Assembly: GCA_900549005.1 (NCBI GenBank)
Contig: URMT01000025.1
Coordinates: 1-19,346 of the forward strand
DNA: 19,346 bases
Source: an uncultured Eubacteriales bacterium
GTDB taxonomy: Bacteria; Bacillota; Clostridia; Christensenellales; Borkfalkiaceae
Reading direction: 5' to 3'
Shown here one piece after another: positions 7,306-16,459 of the stretch. The translations under genes and the position numbers were made by a program. Each line of letters begins with the position of its first letter. The stretch's first letter is position 1. Below the pieces are notes generated by a model. It was not told the origin of the DNA. It was given only the letters and a program-made list of their open reading frames with translations, and ran no database searches.

Positions 7306-10300
7306 TCATCTTCTGCCGCCTTTGGATCCGGATCTGCCGGATTTCCCCGCAACGATGCCTGCCACGACCGAAACGACGATGAGTGCCGCAACAACGGAAA
7401 TACACAGTACGAACCATGTATCCGTGCCCGACGCATTGCCCGCTATATACAGGGTAAGTTCGGTCCTGTCTGATGCGATCCCTTCGGCCTCTGCCTCTAC
7501 CGTCACCGTGAATACGCCGGCCTGCCCGGGCGTGCCCGTTATCGCGCCGTCCGGCGTGAGGGTAAGACCTTCCGGAAGTTCACCGCCGACTATTTTATAT
7601 GTTACGTCGCCGGCGCCCTGCGCCATATCTATGCGAGTATCGTAACTTGTGCCCGCAGAGCCGTCCGGCACGGTAAGAGCGGCGACGTTATAGTTGATGC
7701 CTATCGTTATAGAGTATTCGGCCTCCTGCGCGGGAGCGGTATCGCATACGGCAACCACGGTAAATTTGTGATTCGTCACCGCCTGCGTAGGCGTGCCCAC
7801 TATATAGCCGCCCGCAGTCAGCGTAAGTCCGCCGGGGAGAGCAGATCCTTCTTTAAGGGCATACGTTATGCCTTCACCGCCCGTTGCGGGAGTTATTCTG
7901 CCCACATAACTTTGGCCGTATTTGCCCGCTTCGAGCGTGCCCGTTCCGAACGTAAGCTCGCCGAGCACGGAGAATTTATATTCGACCGTCTTGCTTGCAA
8001 GTCCTTCCGCCGTTGCCGTTACGCTGAAAGTAAAACCTTTGACCGCAAATTTCGGCGTGCCGCTGATGGTGCCGTCGGAACCGAGCTGCAGGCCCGCGGG
8101 CAGCGAGCTTCCGTTTGCGAGGGCGTAAGATATTTCGGGAAGTTGCGCAATTTCCTCTTCCGAGGCGTTAGGAGCAAATACCGAAGCCGTTGCAACCGTG
8201 GCGGTATAGGGCTTGCCCAGGCCTGCCGAAGCTATATTGCCGGCAGAATAGATTATTTCCGGATCGCCGTTTGTGACGTTGATGATGAATGAAGCCGTCA
8301 TGCTCTGCCCGCGGCAAGTTGCAACAACGGTTATCCTGCTGTTTGATACCGCGGTGAGGGGCGTGCCCGTCACCGTGCCATCGGAATTCAGCACAAGGCC
8401 TTCGGGAAGCGGCGTACTGTTTTCCGCCAGCGCGTAAGTTATCTCGTCTTCGGTCAAATCGCCGTAGAACGAGTTGATCTCGGCCGTAGCCACACTGCCC
8501 GTATAAGGCACGTTTATGATGCCGCGGGTAAGTTCGCACCCTTCAAACGACGAAATCGTTGCGGGCATGACGGGGTCGCCGTCCGCCGTGTTGACGGCAT
8601 TGCTGTTTGCCAGCGAATACAGCAGGCCGTGAGCGGCATTGCGCAGCGCGGTGAGCGTGGTGGGCGTGCCTTTATAATATTTAAGTTGAGCGTCTGCAAG
8701 GATGAGATTGCCGCCCGCCCTTATCATCTGGTCGTAGCTGGAAAAGCTTTCGGGATCGACGTAGTCGGTAACGACGCAGCCTTCAAATCCCCACTCTTCA
8801 CGCAGCAGTTTTGTTATCAGGTTATAGTTGCCGCCCGCCCATACCGCGCCTACGCGGCACGTCGCGCTCATTATGCCTAAGGTATTGCCCTGTTTTACGC
8901 ACATTTCAAAGCCCTTGAAATATACCTCGCGCATGGTCTGTTCGTCTGCCCACATAGTGCCGTTGCTGCGGTAGGTATCCGCATCGTTCATGGCGAAGTG
9001 CTTTACATAGGTGACGACGCCGTAATTCCTTGCCGCCTCTACGGTGGGCGCCGCCATAGCTCCTGTAAAATAGCCGTCCTCGCTGTAGTATTCGGCATTC
9101 CTTCCGCCGAAGGGCGAGCGGTGAACGTTTACGGCGGGAGCATACCAGCCGACCACCGTTTTGCGCTTGCCGTCTTTGGTGGAGCCCCACAGCGACTGAT
9201 TGCCGATAAGTTCGCCCTTGCGGTATGCAAGTTCCTTGTTCCACGTTGCGGCAAGCACCGCCGTAGCGCCGATGCCGCTTGCGTTGAGTTCGCCGAACTC
9301 TTCGGCATGGAAGGGATAGTTGGACAGCCCGTCAGAGCCGTCTATATTCATTTCAAGGGATACGCCGAGCGCGGGATAGTCACGCCCCGAATAATATCTG
9401 CCGTGGGCAGAGAGATCGATAAGCTGCTGTTCTGTGAACTGATCGAGGTACTCCTCCCAAAGCGGGTCGTTGTAAGCCTTGCCGAAGAGCTGTTCGAGGC
9501 GTATGGGATCGTCCGCCTCCGTCAGCTCCGTCTGCGCGACGGCGGGAGCGGTATCGGAATAATAAGGCTGCCCTTCGTCTGCGGGCGGCCCGCCCGCCCC
9601 GTTCCAGCTTGTAAGTTCTTCGTAGTACTCCCCTGTAGCTTCCAACCCCGTGATGGTAGTGGGGAAAGTTCCCTCAAAATCCTCGCGGGACATATATTTG
9701 TAACCGTTGAAAGTCACGAAATCGCTCGATTCGTCAAAGAGGTTATTATCGTTTTCGTTACCGGTGACGCCGGAGGGATATTTATAATTTTCACCGATAT
9801 TATAGCCGATGCTTTCCACAACGTCGTGCGAGTTGCGCATAAGTTTGATCTCGTAGCTGCCGGCATCGAGTTCATAGCCCTTGAAACCGTTTTCGTTCGC
9901 GTCGGAATAGTCATAAGACGCCATATCCCTGACGTTCAAGGTGATGGTAAGTTCCTGCGAGTGCCCGGGTTGAAGAAGTTTTGTCTTTTCAAACCCGCAC
10001 AAAACGACGTGAGCCTTTTCTATTTCGCCCTTGAAATACGGCGCGGTGTAATAGAGTTCCACCACGTCCTTGCCCGCAACGCCGCCGGTGTTTGTGACCT
10101 TTACCGTCACAGACAGGGTGCCGTCCTTTTCAAGGAGGCTGCCCGCCTGCGGGGTGCTGCTTATAAGCTCCCAGTCAAACTTTGTGTATGAAAGTCCGTA
10201 GCCGAACGGGTAATTTACGTTGTCTTCATACCATGTGGAGCCGGGATCTGCCTGTTTTTCTTCATAGCCGCGCGTTTCGTAGTAGCGGTATCCCGAATAG

Positions 10301-11388
10301 ATGCCCTCCTGATAAATGGTATAATATACCCAGATATTGCTGAACCTGTTTGTGTTTTTGTGTATGTCGCGGTCGATGCCGAAGTTCTGCCATGTGGGGT
10401 CTTCAGCAAAGTCCTTATACCATGTATCCACCGTTCTGCCCGAAGGGGAAACTTCGCCCGCAAGCACGCGCGCAATGCCCGTCCCCGCGCCGCCTGCGCC
10501 GGTCTGCGAACCCGTCCACAGCACGGCGTTGATATTTTCAAGCGCAGGCTCGTTGAGGAATTCAAGTTCTATAGGCCCGGTAGTTACGAGTACGAGTATG
10601 ACGTTATCGAAATTTTTGCACACATTGGTAAGAAGGTCGCGTTCGTTTTTATCCAGCTCAAGGTAATGAGCGTCCGCGCTGACGGCTTCCGGCATGAGCT
10701 TATCGGCATACTGCCCGCCCCTGGAAGTTTCATAAAAGATGCCGTTTGAATCCTCGCCGTAATACATGGTCTGCGGCGCGTCGTGGCCTTCGCCCACATA
10801 CCTGCGCAGGCAGACCACAGCCGCGTCGGAATAGTCGTCAAAGCTCTGTGTTACGTTGCCCGTATCGTTTTCATACATGCTCCAGGGCGTTTCGCCCGTG
10901 GGTTTGCCGGCAAGTTCGGTATTGTAGTTGACGTATGAGCCTCTGCCTTCGCCGGAGCGCTCGTTGTTGTTGTAAAAACTCAGCAACTGCGGATTGAGAG
11001 TGATGCCGTAGTTCTGAAATACGGTGCTGTTCATCATATCGTATTCCACGCTCGTCTTGCCGAACATGCTCACATACAGCTTGCCGTCTTCAGACCTGGG
11101 CCTGAGCGGAAGCGCGTTCTCCGTTTGGGAGATCGCGTCGTTTTTGAGCATGACGACGCCCTCTTCCATTACCTGTTTGCCATACTCTGCGACCGCATTG
11201 TTCACATCGCTCATCGAGTTGTAATCCGAAACAAAGTAATTGCCGAGGACGGGATCATCCAGCCTGCCCGCAGCGGAGGCGTTCAGCGCCGAAGCCCCCG
11301 CGGAAAAAAGCATTGCCGCGCACAGCGAGCAAACGAGCGCGCCCGCCGCCGTCCTTTTGAATACCCAGCTGTTTTTATTGCTGTTCAT
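7306..11388 (-). CDS. Large reversed-domain GH3 beta-glycosidase with four Ig-like repeats and C-terminal membrane anchor
   Basis: A 1360-aa secreted GH3 enzyme. A signal peptide (about 1-40, ending ASALNASAA) is followed by the GH3 sandwich domain (about 70-335, GEGHD with candidate acid/base Glu200), a fibronectin-III-like domain (about 420-515) and the TIM-barrel domain (about 628-935) with YVKHF (785-799 region) and nucleophile Asp875 in CVVTDYV. The usual DGPxG is altered to DGSDG (683-687), and AGGN at 891-894 replaces the more usual AG-x-D, so specificity may differ from the paralogue. Four putative-Ig (He_PIG) repeats follow, each with a LPxGL...GTP pattern (about 985-1012, 1087-1112, 1176-1200, 1263-1287). 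A membrane helix (1324-1347) and a basic tail end the protein; there is no LPXTG. The start overlaps the preceding stop as TAATG, with a G-rich ribosome site ahead, so translation is coupled. Confidence 0.93.
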   Translation of the reverse strand: MNSNKNSWVFKRTAAGALVCSLCAAMLFSAGASALNASAAGRLDDPVLGNYFVSDYNSMSDVNNAVAEYGKQVMEEGVVMLKNDAISQTENALPLRPRSEDGKLYVSMFGKTSVEYDMMNSTVFQNYGITLNPQLLSFYNNNERSGEGRGSYVNYNTELAGKPTGETPWSMYENDTGNVTQSFDDYSDAAVVCLRRYVGEGHDAPQTMYYGEDSNGIFYETSRGGQYADKLMPEAVSADAHYLELDKNERDLLTNVCKNFDNVILVLVTTGPIELEFLNEPALENINAVLWTGSQTGAGGAGTGIARVLAGEVSPSGRTVDTWYKDFAEDPTWQNFGIDRDIHKNTNRFSNIWVYYTIYQEGIYSGYRYYETRGYEEKQADPGSTWYEDNVNYPFGYGLSYTKFDWELISSTPQAGSLLEKDGTLSVTVKVTNTGGVAGKDVVELYYTAPYFKGEIEKAHVVLCGFEKTKLLQPGHSQELTITLNVRDMASYDYSDANENGFKGYELDAGSYEIKLMRNSHDVVESIGYNIGENYKYPSGVTGNENDNNLFDESSDFVTFNGYKYMSREDFEGTFPTTITGLEATGEYYEELTSWNGAGGPPADEGQPYYSDTAPAVAQTELTEADDPIRLEQLFGKAYNDPLWEEYLDQFTEQQLIDLSAHGRYYSGRDYPALGVSLEMNIDGSDGLSNYPFHAEEFGELNASGIGATAVLAATWNKELAYRKGELIGNQSLWGSTKDGKRKTVVGWYAPAVNVHRSPFGGRNAEYYSEDGYFTGAMAAPTVEAARNYGVVTYVKHFAMNDADTYRSNGTMWADEQTMREVYFKGFEMCVKQGNTLGIMSATCRVGAVWAGGNYNLITKLLREEWGFEGCVVTDYVDPESFSSYDQMIRAGGNLILADAQLKYYKGTPTTLTALRNAAHGLLYSLANSNAVNTADGDPVMPATISSFEGCELTRGIINVPYTGSVATAEINSFYGDLTEDEITYALAENSTPLPEGLVLNSDGTVTGTPLTAVSNSRITVVATCRGQSMTASFIINVTNGDPEIIYSAGNIASAGLGKPYTATVATASVFAPNASEEEIAQLPEISYALANGSSLPAGLQLGSDGTISGTPKFAVKGFTFSVTATAEGLASKTVEYKFSVLGELTFGTGTLEAGKYGQSYVGRITPATGGEGITYALKEGSALPGGLTLTAGGYIVGTPTQAVTNHKFTVVAVCDTAPAQEAEYSITIGINYNVAALTVPDGSAGTSYDTRIDMAQGAGDVTYKIVGGELPEGLTLTPDGAITGTPGQAGVFTVTVEAEAEGIASDRTELTLYIAGNASGTDTWFVLCISVVAALIVVSVVAGIVAGKSGRSGSKGGRR

Positions 11389-13949
11389 TACATATCCCCC
11401 CTTTTATTTGCTTCAGAATAGAGGTCTATACCGGAGATAGCGGGTGCGGCGGCCTGCTCCTGCGCGGGATCCGCGCCTTCCGTTACCACCTGCTTTTCGT
11501 GCATGTCTATCTGCATGCAGGAGATGTTCAGATCCCTGTTAATGACCTTGACGCTGATGGCGTTCCAGCCTGCTTGGACGGAGATATTTTCCGAAACGAC
11601 TATTTTGCGGAAGATGTTGGACACATCGTAAGTGCCGTCGCCGACGCCCCTGACGACGACTGAGGAAACGTCCAGCGCGGCGCCGTTGACGGATACTTCA
11701 AACACGTCCGATATTATTTTATCCCCAGACAGCGAAGCGAACGCTGAACCGTCTTCACGCGTCGCCCATGCAAAATTGCATGCCTGAACATCCCAGCTCA
11801 GCGTAGCCGTTCCCGCACCATTCGACCAGAAGTAGTATACAAGCTCGTCCCCGGCATTTTCCGGATAGATATCGGAGATCACCCATATCTCCTGCGTTTG
11901 CCCTTCGGGGCGCGCCGTATCTTCAGCGCCAATGATATATCCGCTGCAACCGTAAAGCTGCATTTTGCCGCTTTTGTTTGAACTTACGCCTATATAGCCG
12001 CTTTCCTTATATTTATCGTATTCCGCAGCGTTGATATCGGCGGGGTTCTGAAGAAAACCGTCCTCCAGAAGCACTTTTTTGCCCCATACCGTCAGTCCCG
12101 CTTCGGCGGCAAGGCTTGCAAGGTCTACCTTATAGGAATATTCCATTGCCACCGCGCCGCACTTGCTGCAGGTGTAGCGCGTGCCTTCGGCAACGGCCTC
12201 GCCTTCGCCCCAGACGTGGCCGTTGGGGATGACGTTGATCTCTTCCTCGTGGCAGACGTTGCATACCCTTATCTCTTCGCCCGGCGACGTGCATGTCGCG
12301 GGAGTGGTTACCTGCCATTCGCCCCAATCGTGCGGGGCAAGCCCTCCGCTTTCAAAGGTATTCTCTTCATCGGCCATGCCGCAGTCCATGCAGGAATAGT
12401 AATATTCGGCAACGTGCAGGCAGGTAGCGGGTTCGGCTATGTATTGTTCTGCCGTGTTCTTTGCCCATATATGCTCATCGGGGCCGCGGTCGGCGGAGAA
12501 CGTTGCCGTGAGCGCGCCCACCCTTATGAGGTTGTTGTTCTGCGCGACGAAGCGGACAGAGTTCCAGCCGCGCACCACTTCCATATCCTGCAAAATCACG
12601 GTGGGGTTATGCGCCTGCAGGCAGCCATAGCCGGCATCGTCCAGCGGATTTTCGGCCTGACGGGCGGTAGATTCCTCCCTTATTGCGGCAGGCTGGCTTG
12701 CGCCGTTGAGATATACGTTGAATGACTGACTTATAAGAACGGGCGAACAGATGTATTTCCCGTCTGCCTGGGCGGTAGTCCAATTCACCTGGTTGCTTGA
12801 AACTTCAAGGGTGAGCCAGGCGTTGCCCTCCACTTCAGACCAGAAGTAATAAGTGAATTCCGCGCCCGAAGTTATTTCCTTTATGGCGGTGATGACGCCC
12901 GTATCATCGTTGCCCAAGGGGCCTAACACGAGCGAACCGTTTGCCTGCGCGCCAAGATAGCCCGTTTGCTTGTATTCATCGTATGCGGGGTCGTTGATAT
13001 TTTCGGGAACGGGCGCAAAGCCTTCGGGCCAGCCTTCTATCTGTGCCCCGAACGCGGTGTCCAGGCCGGCAAATTGCCTGTACATGGCGGGATCCACCGT
13101 ATAGGAGTTCACCACCTCCGCCTTTCCGAGATCCAGCGACTTGCTGACTTCGCCCAGCGTATAAGTTGCCGTTACGGTATTGTCGTCGTCGAGCGCGAAA
13201 GTCATTTCTTCGGTCACGTCCCAGAGCTCGTTGCCGAGCGTGGCTTCCGCCATGACCTTGAGCCCCGGGAAGTCGCTCGCTTCCAGCGTTTTGCCGTTTG
13301 CAACGAGCTTTGATTCCGGCTGCTTTGCAATATAAATTCCCGCAAGTTTGTTTACGAACTGCGCGGAAACGGTTACGTTTGCAGAAGGCATTACAAACGT
13401 ATTGCCCTCCTTTCCCTCTATATTTTCATCCCACACCCAGCCCGAAAACTGCTTATCGGCGGGGATCTGAGGTGTAAGATAAACACATTCGCCCGCGTCG
13501 GCGCTGGTGACGTTCGAAGTGCCGCCCGTAACGGTTATCGTATATTCTCCTGCGGGAGACCCGGAAGAAGTTACGATCAGCACGAAATTATCGTTCTTTC
13601 CGCCCGCCTCCGCCGTTATTGCCGTTTCGCCGCTCGATTTAAGCGTGATAAGGCCGCCCGCGTCAATTTCCGCCACGGACGAATCGGAACTTTTATAGCT
13701 TACGGTGCCGTCTGCGCCTTCATCCTTCACAACGAGCGCTTCAATCTGCACGGTACCGAGCGAAAGATCGGCATTTAATGTACCTTCAATGTCTTTGCCT
13801 TCAAACCGCAGCGTAACGGACTGCACTTTAAGGACGGGATCGGGCTTTTGCACTTCGCCCGAACTGCACGCCGCAAACGCTATGCCCACGCACAGAACGA
13901 TAACGAAAATAAGTGCGGCAAGCAGCTTTTTTCTGATACTTCTCATCAT
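11388..13949 (-). CDS. Large modular surface lipoprotein, probable polysaccharide-binding protein
   Basis: An 853-aa lipoprotein with lipobox FAAC (Cys28), the first gene of the operon. Domains in order: Big_2-like Ig (about 42-128, YKSSDSSVAEIDAGG); InlB B-repeat-like module (about 135-199, KQFSGWVWDE...FVMPSANVTVSAQF); Big_3-like Ig (about 202-275); a ~205-residue unknown module (about 281-486); a cysteine segment with three zinc-ribbon-like units (492-602: C510/C520/C523, C553/C563/C566, C594/C597); and a second copy of the unknown module (about 604-817). Both copies carry a DEYKQTGYLG/DKYKESGYIG motif, a YYFWS motif and a GWN.(V/I) motif near the end. It has no catalytic motif and probably binds substrate. 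AAAGGAG lies four bases before the ATG at 13949 and seven before a second ATG at 13946, which may be the true start. Its stop overlaps the next gene. Confidence 0.85.
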   Translation of the reverse strand: MMRSIRKKLLAALIFVIVLCVGIAFAACSSGEVQKPDPVLKVQSVTLRFEGKDIEGTLNADLSLGTVQIEALVVKDEGADGTVSYKSSDSSVAEIDAGGLITLKSSGETAITAEAGGKNDNFVLIVTSSGSPAGEYTITVTGGTSNVTSADAGECVYLTPQIPADKQFSGWVWDENIEGKEGNTFVMPSANVTVSAQFVNKLAGIYIAKQPESKLVANGKTLEASDFPGLKVMAEATLGNELWDVTEEMTFALDDDNTVTATYTLGEVSKSLDLGKAEVVNSYTVDPAMYRQFAGLDTAFGAQIEGWPEGFAPVPENINDPAYDEYKQTGYLGAQANGSLVLGPLGNDDTGVITAIKEITSGAEFTYYFWSEVEGNAWLTLEVSSNQVNWTTAQADGKYICSPVLISQSFNVYLNGASQPAAIREESTARQAENPLDDAGYGCLQAHNPTVILQDMEVVRGWNSVRFVAQNNNLIRVGALTATFSADRGPDEHIWAKNTAEQYIAEPATCLHVAEYYYSCMDCGMADEENTFESGGLAPHDWGEWQVTTPATCTSPGEEIRVCNVCHEEEINVIPNGHVWGEGEAVAEGTRYTCSKCGAVAMEYSYKVDLASLAAEAGLTVWGKKVLLEDGFLQNPADINAAEYDKYKESGYIGVSSNKSGKMQLYGCSGYIIGAEDTARPEGQTQEIWVISDIYPENAGDELVYYFWSNGAGTATLSWDVQACNFAWATREDGSAFASLSGDKIISDVFEVSVNGAALDVSSVVVRGVGDGTYDVSNIFRKIVVSENISVQAGWNAISVKVINRDLNISCMQIDMHEKQVVTEGADPAQEQAAAPAISGIDLYSEANKRGDM

Positions 13950-13968
13950 TTTTCTCCTTTAATTTATT

Positions 13969-14065
13969 AAAAAACAGCGCGAGCGCCATCTTTCCGCCAT
14001 GCACGGCCTCCCCCCCCCGCGCTCTGTCCCGCGACGGCTTTTCGTGCACGGCAAAGCCGCGCTCG
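13969..14065 (-). promoter_or_regulatory. Structured operon leader with competing helices and a G9 tract
   Basis: The roughly 165-base leader of the glycosidase operon is GC-rich. On the minus strand AGCGCG (14023-14018) can pair with CGCGCT (13981-13976), followed at once by G and six T (13974-13969), a terminator-like layout just before the ribosome site. Part of the same arm (13980-13986) can instead pair with GCGCTCG at 14059-14065, which would break the terminator. A run of nine G (14018-14010) lies between them. Attenuation or slippage control is possible. The terminator stem is short with a long loop, so confidence is low. Confidence 0.35.
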
Positions 14066-14121
14066 GCGACGGAACAAGTTAAAAAGTGCAAAAGGCACAT
14101 CCGCTTTGTTTTCTGTTTTAA

Positions 14122-14189
14122 GTTATATCATGTTCTGAAAGCAATTTCCATAGTTCTGTCCCATACTTACAAATTTACGACCCAACCTT
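14122..14189 (-). promoter_or_regulatory. Promoter of the glycosidase operon with LytTR-type operator
   Basis: On the minus strand TATAAC (14127-14122) is a fair -10 box, while the -35 position 17 bp upstream reads TGGAAA (14150-14145), a poor match typical of activator-dependent promoters. Upstream lie AAGGTTGGG (14189-14181) and AAGTATGGG (14168-14160), two direct repeats whose starts are 21 bp apart, the 9+12 spacing used by AgrA-like LytTR regulators. The first fits the general LytTR site at eight of nine positions. The predicted transcription start is near 14115. Confidence 0.6.
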
Positions 14190-14208
14190 AAAAACTCATC
14201 CACGCATC

Positions 14209-14235
14209 AAAAAACGCGGCAAAAGCCGCGTTTTT
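14209..14235 (-). terminator. Terminator of the kinase/regulator operon
   Basis: AAAAACGCGGC (14210-14220) pairs with GCCGCGTTTTT (14225-14235) around AAAA. Read on the minus strand it ends in six T and overlaps the kinase stop codon (14236-14234). It separates the two-component operon from the glycosidase promoter. Confidence 0.85.
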
Positions 14236-15574
14236 ATTTCTCTCCGCCCCGTCCGATAAAAAAGACAAGGCTTATGGTGAACACATCGCCTTCGGTTTTA
14301 ATATCCACGGAACCGCCGTAGCGTTCGCATATGTAGTTTATACTTTTAAGCCCGAACCCGTGATAGCGCTTGTCCGCCTTCGTCGTCTGTATCTCGCCGT
14401 CCTCTTTTATAATGTCGTTGTTGTAATAATTGCTTGAAGTTATGACGAGCATATATCCGAGTTGCTTTACCCGCAGGCTAATGGATCGTTTTTCCTGCGG
14501 CACCCTCCGCACGGCCTCTATGGCGTTATCCACAATGTTGCCGAACAGGGCATATACGTCCGAAGGCTCTATGAAACCGAGCTTTTCGCCGTCTGCCATG
14601 CAACTGAAAAGTATGCCTTCTTTGCTGCATACAAGACTCTTTTCAGTAAGAATTATGTCGAGCGCGTCGTTGCCGGTTTTGACCATGCTGTCGTATATGG
14701 AGATGCTGTTGGCAATATCCTTGATTGCCCCGGGCGACAGGGCGCTGTTTACGCCCATTTCGCGTATCTGATGGCGAAGGTCGTGGCATTTGATGTTGAT
14801 AATTTCGATATTTTCTTTGGAAAGGGCATACTGCTTTTTGACCCTTTCGAGCATCTCCTGCACGGTCACGAAGTTCCTTTCTATCTTTCTTCTGAGTGTC
14901 ACCTCGAACTGAAGATAAAGCGAAACTACGCAGCACAGAACATTGTATACGCCTACGATCACAACATACAGTTTTGCCCCCTGCGAGGGGTGGTATACCA
15001 CTATCGCGTTCAGAAGGATATCTATTATCAGGATGAATACCGTGAACAGGAATATGAACGCATTTTTAAGGCTGACGTCCTCGTTCTCGGCAAGTTTGCG
15101 GGCAAAACAGAAGTATATGACGCAGTAGGACACCGCATAGATGAAAAGGTATAGCACAAACACGGCAAGGTTGGGGAAAATTTCGGTAAACCCTCCCGAA
15201 CCGTAAAAATTGTTGGTCGCGGTGACGCTGAACAGATTGAGCGCTATATTGTACAACTCATAGCTCATGTGCTGCGTGGTGTACCCCGCAAGGCAGCAGA
15301 ATACTATCGTCACCCAAGAGTTGCGGAACAGAAATTTACCGACGCACACGGTAAACGCAAATATCAGCAGAAAGAGCAACGAACAGTACAGCGCGTTGGA
15401 GGAGAGCGAAGGCGGCGCGGGCAACAGCCACGCAAACAAAAAGCAAGCCGCAATGCCCGAAACCGCCCTTAAGACAAACCACTTGCGACGTTTGAGGCGG
15501 CAGACGAACATAAATTGCGCAAGCAAAAGCTCCAACACGAACAGAAACGATTTGTAAAATTCAAACTGCGTCAT
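14234..15574 (-). CDS. AgrC-like sensor histidine kinase (GHKL)
   Basis: A 446-aa membrane sensor kinase. Residues 1-225 hold about six to seven hydrophobic helices, as in AgrC-type receptors that detect extracellular peptides. A linker helix leads to the phosphoacceptor CHDLRHQI (His264). The ATP-binding domain has the N box GNIVDNAIEAV (Asn350) and the G box YHGFGLKSINYICERYGG (around 404-420). It lies four bases after the regulator stop without a clear ribosome site of its own, so translation probably depends on the regulator gene. No AgrB protease or AgrD precursor is encoded in the window, so the signal is unknown; given the neighbours, a sugar- or surface-related cue is as plausible as a peptide. 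Confidence 0.92.
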   Translation of the reverse strand: MTQFEFYKSFLFVLELLLAQFMFVCRLKRRKWFVLRAVSGIAACFLFAWLLPAPPSLSSNALYCSLLFLLIFAFTVCVGKFLFRNSWVTIVFCCLAGYTTQHMSYELYNIALNLFSVTATNNFYGSGGFTEIFPNLAVFVLYLFIYAVSYCVIYFCFARKLAENEDVSLKNAFIFLFTVFILIIDILLNAIVVYHPSQGAKLYVVIVGVYNVLCCVVSLYLQFEVTLRRKIERNFVTVQEMLERVKKQYALSKENIEIINIKCHDLRHQIREMGVNSALSPGAIKDIANSISIYDSMVKTGNDALDIILTEKSLVCSKEGILFSCMADGEKLGFIEPSDVYALFGNIVDNAIEAVRRVPQEKRSISLRVKQLGYMLVITSSNYYNNDIIKEDGEIQTTKADKRYHGFGLKSINYICERYGGSVDIKTEGDVFTISLVFFIGRGGEK

Positions 15575-15578
15575 AGGA

Positions 15579-16307
15579 TTAAGTGTTTACGCCCAGATAC
15601 TTGTTGAGCGCCGCAATGAAATCTTTTTTGCGCGGATGACTTACCGATAGTTCATCCATCTTTTTCGAGTTCTGGCCGTATCCCACGAAAAGGGTATACC
15701 CCTCTATCCCCATAACATATTTGAGGTTGACGAGATAACAGCTGTTGCACCTCTCGAAATTGTTGGCCGTAAGCAAAGGTTCTATCTTATTCAGCGAACC
15801 GCGCGCCTCTATCGAACCGTCGCAAGTGTGATAGACGAGCCTGTGGCGGAATACCTCTACATAACGTATCGTATTTATAGCGATATATCTCGTCATCCCC
15901 TCGTTTTTTATCGCAATTTTAGGGACTTCGCGCACGCCTATCTTTTTGAGAACCCTGCTGAGTTTCAACGAAAAATCAAAGTAAGGCACGGGCTTTACTA
16001 TAAAGTCGTCGGCATTTACCTCGTAGCCGTTTATCGCATACTGCCGCATATTCGTAACGAAAATAAGCGCGACCGTCCCGTCGATTTCACGCATTTTACG
16101 GGCGGCGTCTATGCCGTTCATATCGGGCAACTCTATATCAAGAAAAACAATGTCGTAACGGTCGGTGAACGCGGAGAGAAAGTCTACCGCACAGCCGAAA
16201 CTTTCGGCCTGAAATTCGATGTCGTTCTCTTTTGAAAAGCGTTCGAGATATGACCGCAGCATATCCACCACTTTTTCATCGTCATCCACAATGGCAACGT
16301 TTATCAT
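15579..16307 (-). CDS. LytTR response regulator (AgrA-like)
   Basis: A 242-aa response regulator. The receiver domain (1-125) has Asp8/Asp9, phosphoacceptor Asp57 in IVFLDIELPDMNG, Thr85 and Lys105 (IVKPV). The LytTR DNA-binding domain (about 135-237) includes YIAINTIRYVEV, HTCDGSIEARGSL and FERCNSCYLVNLKYV. The start at 16307 has GGAGG five bases ahead; the longer open frame to 16430 begins in the promoter and is rejected. It is co-transcribed with the kinase just downstream. LytTR proteins bind pairs of 9-bp direct repeats about 21 bp apart, and such pairs occur upstream of this gene and of the glycosidase operon. Confidence 0.92.
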   Translation of the reverse strand: MINVAIVDDDEKVVDMLRSYLERFSKENDIEFQAESFGCAVDFLSAFTDRYDIVFLDIELPDMNGIDAARKMREIDGTVALIFVTNMRQYAINGYEVNADDFIVKPVPYFDFSLKLSRVLKKIGVREVPKIAIKNEGMTRYIAINTIRYVEVFRHRLVYHTCDGSIEARGSLNKIEPLLTANNFERCNSCYLVNLKYVMGIEGYTLFVGYGQNSKKMDELSVSHPRKKDFIAALNKYLGVNT

Positions 16308-16401
16308 GCTTTCCTCCCTGCTATCACAACTCAAAAAACGCAGAAGGCGCTTTTTTGTTGCAAAATCAACTCCGCACAACAGAATCAACTTTATACTGTT
16401 T

Positions 16402-16430
16402 ATTATAAATGATAAGTCGGCTTTTTTCAA
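16402..16430 (-). promoter_or_regulatory. Sigma-A promoter of the two-component operon
   Basis: On the minus strand TTGAAA (16430-16425), 17 bp, then TATAAT (16407-16402), a near-consensus promoter. It predicts a start near 16395 and an 88-base leader before the regulator. Upstream, 16490-16641 is AT-rich and holds nothing I can assign. Confidence 0.75.
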
Positions 16431-16459
16431 TATGCAGACAAAATTTTTTAAAGCAATGA

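Noticed and set aside
16327..16356. Terminator-like poly-A/poly-T hairpin in the regulator leader
   Set aside because: The stem has only three GC pairs and a bulge besides A-T pairs; it is too weak to call.
16308..16430. 41-codon N-terminal extension of the response regulator
   Set aside because: The extension begins at the TTG of the -35 box, while ATG 16307 has a strong GGAGG and starts the receiver domain at the normal place.
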